From an uncultured Dokdonia sp. (GTDB taxonomy: Bacteria > Bacteroidota > Bacteroidia > Flavobacteriales > Flavobacteriaceae): a stretch of 64,000 nt of DNA. The DNA lies in contig NZ_CANLNH010000012.1 in assembly GCF_947492535.1 (NCBI RefSeq), forward strand, positions 1-64,000, given 5' to 3'. Shown here one piece after another: positions 10,165 to 19,800 of this stretch. The stretch's first letter is position 1; each line of letters starts with the position of its first letter. Made by a program: the position numbers and the translations under genes. The notes under the pieces are model-generated. The model did not search any database. It was given only the letters and a program-made list of their open reading frames with translations, and was not told the DNA's origin.

Positions 10165-11273
10165 TATTGTTTATATAAGTTTTCGGCAGCGTTATAACCG
10201 TCTTGTGTGAGTGACCATTTTTGTCCTTGCACTTCTACCCATTTTTTTTCTTCCATTTCTTTTAACGATCCTCTAGTAAATCCTTGGAAGTTATTCAATA
10301 TTTTAATGGCATGTGGATGCGATATATCTTCATGTGTTTTTGCAATATCAAACATGAATTGTAATGTTTTTTGAAGTTTTAAATCTCTTCTATTTTGCCA
10401 GAACCGAATTTGTTTAAAAAGAATCCCTCTTCCGGGAGAAAAGATAAATGAGAATAACACAAATACAGCTGCTACTAATACAATAACAGGACCTGTGGAT
10501 AGATTATTTTGACTTGCACTGATGGCTGTTCCGAACACTCCAGAAAAAGCACCAAAAATTGCTGCGAGTACAATCATAACACTCAGTTTATTTGTCCATT
10601 GTCTAGCTGCAGCAGCAGGTGCCAATAACATCGCACTCATTAATACCACTCCTACTGTTTGTAACCCTAACACAATAGCTAATACAATAAAAAAGGTAAT
10701 CAGTACATCTATAAATCGTGTATTAAATCCTAGTGTCTTGGTATAATCTGCATCAAAAAGTAATATTTTAAACTCTTTCCAAAATAGCAATAGCACGACA
10801 AGACACACTCCAGTTACTATTGCCATAAGGGTGACATCTTTCTCAACTAAAGTAGCTGCTTGTCCAAACAAATATTTATCTAGCCCTGCTTGATTTGCAT
10901 TGGGTTGTTTTTGGATAAAAGTGAGTAGCAACATACCAAATCCAAAAAACAATGATAAAATCAGCCCTAAAGCTGTATCACTTTTGAGGTGTGTTTTTGT
11001 AATCATACCTCGTATCCAAAACGTCCCTATTAATCCACTTACTAACGCTCCTAATAATAGCAAGTTTGTGTCTTTTGTACCTGTAATAATAAACGCCAAT
11101 GCAATACCAGGCAATGCAGCATGTGAAATAGCATCTCCTAAAAGGCTTTGCTTCCGAAGTACTGCAAAACTTCCTAACATACCACAAATAGCACCAAGAA
11201 TAGCGGTGCCTAACGTAATAGTACGCAAGGTATAATCTGAAAATACTAAACTAAAATACTCTTTGATGTCCAT
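10164..11273 (-). CDS. Metal ABC transporter permease with C-terminal wHTH-like extension
   Basis: 'RKQSLLGDAISHAALPGIALAF' ABC-3 permease; soluble C-terminus; overlaps next permease by 1 nt. Confidence 0.9.
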   Translation of the reverse strand: MDIKEYFSLVFSDYTLRTITLGTAILGAICGMLGSFAVLRKQSLLGDAISHAALPGIALAFIITGTKDTNLLLLGALVSGLIGTFWIRGMITKTHLKSDTALGLILSLFFGFGMLLLTFIQKQPNANQAGLDKYLFGQAATLVEKDVTLMAIVTGVCLVVLLLFWKEFKILLFDADYTKTLGFNTRFIDVLITFFIVLAIVLGLQTVGVVLMSAMLLAPAAAARQWTNKLSVMIVLAAIFGAFSGVFGTAISASQNNLSTGPVIVLVAAVFVLFSFIFSPGRGILFKQIRFWQNRRDLKLQKTLQFMFDIAKTHEDISHPHAIKILNNFQGFTRGSLKEMEEKKWVEVQGQKWSLTQDGYNAAENLYKQ

Positions 11274-11299
11274 AGTCTTTAGCTTTTGGCTATTAGCCT

Positions 11300-11665
11300 T
11301 TAGCTATTGTTCTTAATGAATTTTTTAATTCCTTGAATCATTTTTGCCAGCTCTTGAAGTTTTTCTCTAGATTGATAATCTTCTTGTTCTGAAATATAAT
11401 TTTGTCTTCTTGCAACTGTCGAACACACAACGCATTCTTTTAAAGAATCTAACGTTATATTTAAATATCTATTAAATTGAGCATCGGAGCTACCTTGACC
11501 TTCTCCAATATTTAAAGATATCGACAAAGCTGCTCTTTTATATTGTGAACTAAGACCATATAACTCTTCTTTTGGAAATTTTTTTACTAAAACATATATC
11601 TCATCTACAAAATCTAGTGATTTTTGATATACATTAAGTTTTTCAAAATTAAAAATTATCTCCAT
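11300..11665 (-). CDS. Four-helix-bundle protein (23S rRNA intervening-sequence protein/Avd-like family)
   Basis: 'FEKLNVYQKSLDFVDEIYVLVKKFPKEELYGLSSQYKRAALSISLNIGEGQG' is the hallmark of this family. Confidence 0.9.
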   Translation of the reverse strand: MEIIFNFEKLNVYQKSLDFVDEIYVLVKKFPKEELYGLSSQYKRAALSISLNIGEGQGSSDAQFNRYLNITLDSLKECVVCSTVARRQNYISEQEDYQSREKLQELAKMIQGIKKFIKNNS

Positions 11666-11716
11666 CTACTATGTTTTACTATTTTATCTAATAGCTAAGC
11701 ACTAAAAGCTGAAAAG

Positions 11717-12457
11717 CTATTGATTAACCGCTACTTTATAGTTAATTCCATACGTCTTGGTCAAATTATCGTCATTAAAAATATCTTTCACAGGACCTGT
11801 TGCTATTTTCTTGACATTTAAAAAAGTCACCCAATCAAAATATTCAGGTACAGTTTGTAAATCATGATGAACAACTACTACTGTTTTTCCTGCTTTACGT
11901 AATTCTTTTAAAATATTAATAATTGCTATTTCTGTTGTCGCATCTACTCCTTGGAAGGGCTCATCCATAAAGTAAATAGCTGCATTTTGCACTAAGGCTC
12001 TTGCTAAAAACACACGTTGCTGTTGCCCTCCACTTAATTGACTAATTTGTCTGTTTTTAAAAGGAAGCATTCCTACTTTTTCTAATGCTTCGAGTGATGC
12101 TTTTTTCTCTTTTTGACCAGGTCGTTTTATCCAACCTAGTTTCCCATAGGTACCCATCATCACAACATCAAGTGCTGTGGTAGGGAAATCCCAATCTACA
12201 CTTCCTTTCTGAGGCACATAAGCAACTAGCTTACGTTGTTTTGCATAAGGTTTATCATAAATGGTAACACTGCCCGCAATAGGATCTATAATCCCTAAAA
12301 TTGATTTAATTAGCGTAGACTTACCGGCACCATTAGGACCTACAATAGCCATTAACACACCTTCTGGAATGGTTAAATCAATATCCCACAATACAGGCTT
12401 ATAATTATAAGCTACCGTTAAGTCATCTACACGAATGGCTATTTTTTTTGAACTCAT
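11717..12457 (-). CDS. Metal ABC transporter ATP-binding protein
   Basis: Walker [10 protein letters not shown], signature LSGGQQQR, Walker B IYFMDEP. Confidence 0.95.
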   Translation of the reverse strand: MSSKKIAIRVDDLTVAYNYKPVLWDIDLTIPEGVLMAIVGPNGAGKSTLIKSILGIIDPIAGSVTIYDKPYAKQRKLVAYVPQKGSVDWDFPTTALDVVMMGTYGKLGWIKRPGQKEKKASLEALEKVGMLPFKNRQISQLSGGQQQRVFLARALVQNAAIYFMDEPFQGVDATTEIAIINILKELRKAGKTVVVVHHDLQTVPEYFDWVTFLNVKKIATGPVKDIFNDDNLTKTYGINYKVAVNQ

Positions 12458-12505
12458 TTTTATGTTGTTTTTGCTTTAACGCTTCGCTCTCTCTATGGTT
12501 GTGAA

Positions 12506-12525
12506 CCTGCTTGCCAGCAGGCAGG
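12506..12525. repeat. Second palindrome family CCTGCTTGCCAGCAGGCAGG
   Basis: Imperfect GC-rich palindrome in AT-rich context. Confidence 0.8.
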
Positions 12526-12537
12526 TCTTGCAAGTTC

Positions 12538-12556
12538 GATTTCGCGAAAGCGTATA
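12538..12556. repeat. Half/degenerate iterated palindrome (intergenic)
   Basis: GATTTCGCGAAAGCGTATA. Confidence 0.85.
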
Positions 12557-12560
12557 CAAT

Positions 12561-13478
12561 TTACTTTAGCGAGTTTACAATGGTTTTTACATTATAGGTA
12601 AACATTCCTATGTAGGTTCCTTCAATGGTTCCTGCATCCCCTAAAGCATCGCTGTATAAAGACCCTCCAATAACTACTTCATGATCTTTTGCTTTTACAG
12701 CCGCTTCTAATGCTTCTATAGTACGTCTAGGCACTGAACTCTCTATAAAAATTGCTTTCACATCGTTATCTATAATAAATTGAGACAAACGTTGTACATC
12801 TTGTACCCCTGCTTCTGTTGCTGTAGATAATCCTTGTAATCCAACTACATTAAAATCATAACTCTTTCCAAAGTAATTAAACGCGTCATGTGCCGTTACT
12901 AAAATTCGCTTTTCTTTAGGAAGCGTTTCTATAATTCCTTTTACTTCACTTTCAAGTACATCTAATTTTTCAAGATATATTTTAGCATTAGCTGCATAAC
13001 GATCACTATTCTTAGGGTCTTTTTCAGAAAGGACTTCTACGACAGCATTTACAAATTGTTTAAAATATTGAATATTAAACCATACATGTGGATCATAATT
13101 TGAAGCAAAATAATCAGATCCTATAAGGGTTGATTTATCTAAACGTTCTCCTAATGCTATTTGTGTTTTTGAAGACGACCCCATCTTTTCAAAAACCTCT
13201 ACCAGTTTCCCTTCTAGATGCAACCCATTATAAAATATGATATCTGCACCAGAAAGTTTTGTTACATCTCCTGCACTTGCTTTGTAAAGATGCGGATCTA
13301 CACCTGCACCCATAAGTCCTTGTAAATCTATCATATCACCACCTACATTCTTTACAAGATCTGTAATCATAGATGTTGTTGCGACTACATTTAATCGATC
13401 GCTTTTGGTTGTCGTATCGTTTTTACAGCTTAGTACGCTTAAAGCGAAAAGAAATACGAGTATATTTTTACTGTTCAT
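12561..13478 (-). CDS. Metal ABC transporter substrate-binding lipoprotein (TroA/MntA/ZnuA family)
   Basis: Lipobox 'LSVLSCKN', 'GVDPHLYKASAGDV', no His-rich loop (leans towards Mn). Confidence 0.9.
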   Translation of the reverse strand: MNSKNILVFLFALSVLSCKNDTTTKSDRLNVVATTSMITDLVKNVGGDMIDLQGLMGAGVDPHLYKASAGDVTKLSGADIIFYNGLHLEGKLVEVFEKMGSSSKTQIALGERLDKSTLIGSDYFASNYDPHVWFNIQYFKQFVNAVVEVLSEKDPKNSDRYAANAKIYLEKLDVLESEVKGIIETLPKEKRILVTAHDAFNYFGKSYDFNVVGLQGLSTATEAGVQDVQRLSQFIIDNDVKAIFIESSVPRRTIEALEAAVKAKDHEVVIGGSLYSDALGDAGTIEGTYIGMFTYNVKTIVNSLK

Positions 13479-13481
13479 TGT

Positions 13482-14288
13482 TTATTTTTTATCAATTCTA
13501 AAACTAACACCTACACTAAGCAGTATGTCTTGACCTTCTGTAATGCTCTTCCCTACGGTAGCATCTAATTGGATAAGTGGTGCAATAGCGTAGGTAAGAC
13601 CTGCATCCCAAAAGTGATTAGCACTACTATCTTCTGGCAAATCCCCATATACTTCTACGTAAGCTCCTAATTTATCTGTAATTGAATACCCGTACGCAAG
13701 TGTATATATATAGGCAAACTCAGCAGATTCACCTCCTAATTGACCTCCTACATTATAAGCTATACCAGAACGTTCACTTAACGTATGATTAAACGCAAAT
13801 CTAAAATCGGCGGCTGTAAATTCTGATTTAAAGTCAGAACTTGCTGTAAAAGGCAAGAATATATGGCCAATTAATCCTATTTCTGGAAACCACCTCTTTT
13901 CTTCACTTATAGCTACTTTAGCCCCAAATAACAAAGGAGATAAACCACTAGCGACATCACCAGATTCCATTCCATTAATTGTGGTCTTCACTTCTTCAAA
14001 ATTCCAACCTATTCTCAACTCTAGATTATCTAAAATCCCATAACGTAATAAGGTTGTATTGTAGGTGAAAACTTCTTCTTTGATGCCGTTATCTTCAAAC
14101 GAGGTTGTAAATGCACCTGTTTCTACTTGTAAACTTCCTACAGGTACCACTGTGGGTGCTTCTGTAGCATCAGGACGATCTGTAACAAGCCCTGGGGTTG
14201 TTTCTGTTTCTTGGGCTATTGCTTGTAAACTATGTGCCAAGAGGAATAATATGATTATTGATTTTTTCAAAAAATTTAGTTTTAACAT
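13482..14288 (-). CDS. Outer-membrane beta-barrel of the 'transporter'/phenol MetA degradation-like family
   Basis: Signal peptide, 'TDRPDATEAPTVVPVGSLQVETGAF', alternating beta pattern. Confidence 0.7.
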   Translation of the reverse strand: MLKLNFLKKSIIILFLLAHSLQAIAQETETTPGLVTDRPDATEAPTVVPVGSLQVETGAFTTSFEDNGIKEEVFTYNTTLLRYGILDNLELRIGWNFEEVKTTINGMESGDVASGLSPLLFGAKVAISEEKRWFPEIGLIGHIFLPFTASSDFKSEFTAADFRFAFNHTLSERSGIAYNVGGQLGGESAEFAYIYTLAYGYSITDKLGAYVEVYGDLPEDSSANHFWDAGLTYAIAPLIQLDATVGKSITEGQDILLSVGVSFRIDKK

Positions 14289-14294
14289 TGTGTA

Positions 14295-14957
14295 TTATAC
14301 TTGGATATATAAATTTTCGGCTATCTTTTTTGAGATGAAAAATTGTTCTTTTTTAACTTGAATAATCATTGAACCATCAAAAAATTCTTTCCCTAGCACT
14401 TTTATTTTGGTCCCTATAGCGATGTTACGCTTATCAAGATATTGTAAAAACTCGCCGCTAGTTTCACGTACCCCCACTAAAATACCATGTTGACTTTTAC
14501 TCATTTCTGAAAGTACTTTCTTTTCGGTTTTCTTAATATTTCCATCTTTATCGGGTATAGGATCTCCATGCGGATCATAATCTGGATGATCTAAAAACTT
14601 ATCAAGTCGTGTGATTAATTCTTCCGATTGGATGTGTTCTAATTGCTCAGCTATTTCATGAACTTCGTCCCATTGAAAGTTGAGTTTTTCTACTAAAAAC
14701 ACCTCCCAAAGTCTGTGTTTTCGTATCACAGCAACAGCAACAGCAATACCTTCTTTTGTCAGCGTAGTTCCCTTGTACCTTCGATAGGAAACGAGTTCTT
14801 TATCTGCAAGACGTTGTATCATGTCTGTTGCAGACGATGCTTTTGTACTCATCATTTGAGCAATGGCATTTGTTGCAACAGCTCCTTTGTGCTCTTGTTC
14901 TAAATGAAAGATACATTTCAAATAATTTTCTTCTGCTCTCGTATACATATACGGCAA
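14295..14957 (-). CDS. DtxR/MntR-family metal-dependent transcriptional regulator
   Basis: N-terminal wHTH 'AIAQMMSTKASSATDMIQRLADKELVSY', dimerization domain, FeoA/SH3-like C-terminus; at head of the metal transport cluster. Confidence 0.92.
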   Translation of the reverse strand: MPYMYTRAEENYLKCIFHLEQEHKGAVATNAIAQMMSTKASSATDMIQRLADKELVSYRRYKGTTLTKEGIAVAVAVIRKHRLWEVFLVEKLNFQWDEVHEIAEQLEHIQSEELITRLDKFLDHPDYDPHGDPIPDKDGNIKKTEKKVLSEMSKSQHGILVGVRETSGEFLQYLDKRNIAIGTKIKVLGKEFFDGSMIIQVKKEQFFISKKIAENLYIQV

Positions 14958-15090
14958 AAGTAAATTAATTATGTTGGGTAATAAAAAACTTATTTTAGAT
15001 TAGACTAAAAATATACTCTTGCGGGGCTAATTATATAATTTCTTACTATAAGAACACATAAAGTTTTATAAAACAATTATTTAAAATCTA

Positions 15091-15612
15091 TTAGAAGTTA
15101 TTTCTGATTTTCTGGAAAGCAATTCTTATTTGAGATTCGACTGTTTTTATGGAGATATTTAATTCGACAGCAATTTCTTTATTCTTCAAACCCTTCTCTT
15201 TACTTAACAAAAGAATCTCTTTACATTTATCTGGCAAGTCATTTATAAGTTTTCTAATTTTTTTTGATCGCTCTATACTCACTTCTTTATCTTCTTCTAT
15301 ATATGAAGTAATAATTTCATATTTCATCTTTTCTAGCATAGATACTTTACGATTTTGTTTTTTAGTCTCATCTATAAACAAATGATAAGCTGTCTGAAAT
15401 AAGTATGATTTTAGAGATGTTGTAATATGTATTTTATGTCGTTTTTCCCAAAGTTTAATGAATGCCGTTTGAACTATATCTTCAGTATCATTCACATCAT
15501 TTGTAAACTGTAAAATATAAGAGCACATTATTTTATAATATAATTCAAACACTTTTTTCAAAGCTAAATGATCATCTTTTTGTATTAGTTGCCATAATAA
15601 TTTATCGTTCAT
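15091..15612 (-). CDS. ECF RNA polymerase sigma factor (Bacteroidetes sigma-70 family 1)
   Basis: Sigma-70 region 2 'DTEDIVQTAFIKLWEKR' and region 4 'KNKEIAVELNISIKTVESQIRIAFQKIR'. Confidence 0.92.
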   Translation of the reverse strand: MNDKLLWQLIQKDDHLALKKVFELYYKIMCSYILQFTNDVNDTEDIVQTAFIKLWEKRHKIHITTSLKSYLFQTAYHLFIDETKKQNRKVSMLEKMKYEIITSYIEEDKEVSIERSKKIRKLINDLPDKCKEILLLSKEKGLKNKEIAVELNISIKTVESQIRIAFQKIRNNF

Positions 15613-15719
15613 AAATTTCTAAAAGAAATAAAAAAGTTAAGTGCATTAAAAATAAATATAAAAAAGTTAAGGGTAATTTATTGTTTTGTCGTCATATAGA
15701 ATACATAATTAAAATTATT

Positions 15720-16844
15720 TTGGAAAAAATTATTATAAAGTACTTAACGAGTAACATTTCATCAGAAGAGTTGAAATTACTAGAAAATTGGATGCTAGAT
15801 CCAGAGAATAAAAAAGAATTTGAAAAATTAATTAAAACCAATCAAGAATTAAACGATACTTATTTGACAATCGACACAGACAATGCCTTTGATATAGTGT
15901 CAAAAAAGTTAGATTCAATAAATAATACTGCAAAATATAATACACAAAAAAAAATATTACACTATGCAGCATCAATAGTATTATGTATAGCAATATCTAT
16001 TAGTTCTTATTTTATTTTCAAAACGAACAATACTATAGCTCAAAATGAAATTATATTAAGACTAGGGGACGAAAACATAGCAATAATTAATGACTCTTTA
16101 AAAAAGAAAATTTTTAATAATGAAGGAGATCTTATCGCCACTTTAAAAGAGGATACCTTATTCTTTGAAGCTAGAATACAAGAGAAACATCCATTTAACT
16201 CGGTTAGTCAACTTATTGTACCTAACGGGAAACAATTAAAAACGAAATTACCTGATGGAACTTTAATTAATATTAATTCAGGTAGTATGATAAAATTTCC
16301 TAGTTTATTTGACGGAAGGAAGATAATCTTAGATGGCGAAGCTTTTTTTGATGTTCGTAAAAATAAAGAATTCCCTTTCATTGTATCTACGAAACAGATG
16401 GATATAAAAGTATTAGGAACAAGATTTAACGTATCAAATTACCCCAATAATGAGACGTCATTTGTAAGTTTAGAAGAAGGAAGTTTAGCAGTAAAGAGAC
16501 CTTCTATTAACAGTTACGAAATGCAAAATATTATTATAGAACCTGGAGAACAAGTTTCTGTAAAAGGAGAGGTCTTTAATGTTAAAGAAACCAATATTGA
16601 AAAGGATATTGCTTGGAATTTTGGGAAATTATATTTCGAAAATGATCGATTTGAAGATATTATTAAAAAACTGGAACGTCATTATAATATTCGTATCCAA
16701 AACAAATCAACAAAACTAAATAACACAAGATATACAGGAACTTTTACAACAGAAACTATCATCGAAGTACTAGATACATTTAATGAGCTATCTGAATTTG
16801 AATATCAAATACTTGGACAGAAAATCATAATGGATGCTAAGTAA
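15720..16844 (+). CDS. FecR-family anti-sigma factor with DUF4974-like C-terminus
   Basis: 'LIVPNGKQLKTKLPDGTLININSGS', 'GEAFFDVRKNKEFPFIVSTKQMDIKVLGTRFNVSNY'; probable TTG start at 15720 (MEKIIIKYLTSN). Confidence 0.92.
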   Translation: MEKIIIKYLTSNISSEELKLLENWMLDPENKKEFEKLIKTNQELNDTYLTIDTDNAFDIVSKKLDSINNTAKYNTQKKILHYAASIVLCIAISISSYFIFKTNNTIAQNEIILRLGDENIAIINDSLKKKIFNNEGDLIATLKEDTLFFEARIQEKHPFNSVSQLIVPNGKQLKTKLPDGTLININSGSMIKFPSLFDGRKIILDGEAFFDVRKNKEFPFIVSTKQMDIKVLGTRFNVSNYPNNETSFVSLEEGSLAVKRPSINSYEMQNIIIEPGEQVSVKGEVFNVKETNIEKDIAWNFGKLYFENDRFEDIIKKLERHYNIRIQNKSTKLNNTRYTGTFTTETIIEVLDTFNELSEFEYQILGQKIIMDAK

Positions 16845-16862
16845 AATTAAATTTTACAATAC

Positions 16863-19800
16863 ATGAAAATAACTAAATATAAGAGAACTATAATCTATAA
16901 AACATCTTTCGGATTACTTATCAGTCTATTTTTTATTTCCAAAATTGGAAATGCAAGCACCTTAAAATCTGATCAAGATATAGTAACTGTAGATTTAGAA
17001 TCAGTTACACTTGAAAAAGCATTAGCGACCATAGAAGGCATAACTGAATACAAATTCTTTTATAGAAATGAAGATATTAACCTAGCTCAAAAGGTAACTG
17101 TTAAAGCAACTAACAAATCATTAAATTATGTGTTATTAAAACTTTTTAAGAAAGATGATATAAATTTTAAAATAATCAACCATCAAATTATTCTTAAAAA
17201 AAATGTTTCAAATGTATTACTACAGAAAAATCACAAAGTAAAAGGTAAAGTTATAGATATCAGTACAGGCAACCCTATTTACAATTGTAATATTAAATTA
17301 GCAAATACATATACTGGAACGGCAACTAATGAGCTTGGAGAGTTTGTCATTCAGATCAACTCTTTTCCTGTTCAACTTGTTTTTTCTCATTTAAATTACG
17401 AATCACAAGTTATAACACTTTCAGACACAAAAACAGCACAAGTCCAATTAATTCCGCGTATTAATACTTTAAATGAAGTTATTATATCAGGAACAGATAA
17501 TTATGCTATTGACCTTGCAAAAAAGGCATTCAAAAAAACAATAAAATCATCTACTACTAACAAATTTGGGACAGCATTCTATCGTCAAACTATTAAAAAT
17601 GATGAAGATTATTCCGAATTCTCTGAAATCATTTATGATGCCCAGTACTCTACCGCAGGTATCGAAAAATGGGATATTATTGAAGGTCGTTACGCTATAA
17701 AAGAAGAAAAAATAAATAATAAAAATTACACATTACTTTCTAAATTATTAAAATCAATTCAACCAAATACTGAAGAAATTTTATTTCCCTTAAACAAGCA
17801 CTTAGATAAATTATATACTATAAAAACACTACAAAAAATCAAATCTAAAGATAATACCGTCGCTGTACTTTGGTTTGAACCTAAAGAAAAAAACCCATCT
17901 ATTCCTTCATTTGAAGGAGAAGTATATATAGACACAAAAACTCATGATGTATTAAAAGTAACTGGGGAAATTTCAAGAGATGATCTTGAATTAATACGAT
18001 TAACTAAAAAAAATACTACAAAAAGAAATTACAACTTATCATATGAAATGACATTTAAAGTTGATTCCATTTTAGGTCTTGTCATAGATTATATAGATGT
18101 TAAGCAAGAATTTGATTATTACCAAGACAATATTTTTCAAACTCATATATCTTCAAAATCAAGTCTTAATTTCTTTGAATATTACATTCCTACTAATAAA
18201 AAAAAATTAGGACGACAGTTTGAAAAAAATATAAGTGATTGGCAGCGTTTAGATGAAATAGGTTATAATAAGAAGTTTTGGGAGGATAACCCTATTATAA
18301 AACGTACTCCTGTTGAAGAAGAGGTAATTACCTCATTTGAAAAAAACAATGCTTTTGAGTCTATCTTTTTAAATAGTAGAAATCAGATTGCTATAGAACA
18401 ATCAGACATCTCTAATTATACATTTATAGAAAAACTTAATAAACAATTCCAAATACATAATGATCATACTAAAATAGAGAAGGTATATCTACATACAAAT
18501 AAAGACATATGTATTTCTGGGGAAAACTTATGGTACAGCGCTTATGTTACTTTAGGTTCTTATCATAACTATTCTCTAGCTAGTAATGTCCTTCATATTG
18601 ATCTTATAGATCCAAATGGAGAAATTATAAGCACACAGAAACAAGAACTAATAGAAGGAAGAGGTTATGGCACTATATCGATCCCTAAAAACCTTGAAGT
18701 AGGTATCTATCAATTACGATCATATACTAATTGGATGCGTAATGAAAATAGTGCGTTCTTTTTTACTAAGACAATAAAAATAGTAGATAATAAAAATATC
18801 GAGTCTCATCCCATTTCAAAAAAAGACTCCATTGATTTACAGTTCTTCCCAGAAGGAGGCAATGCCATTGCTGGAATAAACAATACTATTGCTTTTAAAG
18901 CAATAGGATCAGACGGATTAGGTGTTAATATTAAAGGAAGAATAGTCGATTCAAACGGAACAACCATAGCTCATATAAATTCCCTCCATAAAGGTGCTGG
19001 AATATTTAACTTAAATCCTCAAAAAGGAGAACAATACAAGGCTATATTAGAAGATAACTCTGAAGTATCTCTTCCTAAAATACAAGATCAAGGTTATGCA
19101 TTTTCTATAGACAATAAAAATGAGCGTACTATTCGTGTGAAAGTTCAGGCAACCGAAGCATTAAGAAGTAATGCATTTTATATTATTGGACATGTACGAA
19201 ATCAAAAGTATTATCAAGCACAATTAGAATTTGGAAATACTAACATAGTTGACTTCGAAATTCAAAAAAAACGTATCCCTAGTGGCGTTATGACATTAAC
19301 CCTCTTGGACCAAGATATGAAGCCTTGGTGTGAACGTGCTATATTTATAAATAATCAAGAAGAGTTAGTCATTACTACGCAAGTAGATGAAGCAAATTTA
19401 AAGCCAAGAGGTGAGTTAACAGTAGATATCAAAGTTACAGACCCTTATGGAAATCCTATTTCTACAGATCTATCCATATCAGTAACTGATGCAGATAAAA
19501 TCAACAAAAATAAATATAGTTCTAATATTTTAACTCAACTTCTATTAGAATCTGACATAAAAGGACATATAGAAAACCCTGCATTTTATTTCCAAGACAC
19601 ACATAAAAATACACACGCAAAATTAGATTTATTGATGCTTACTAATGGATGGCGTAGATTTAATTGGGGAAGTATGCAAAATGAAAAAAAGAAATTCTCA
19701 TTTACAAAAGGATTACATATCTCTGGAATTATTAAGGATAGAAAAAATAAAACTTTGAACAATACTAAATTAGATATGATTGCAAAATCTAATAACAGTT

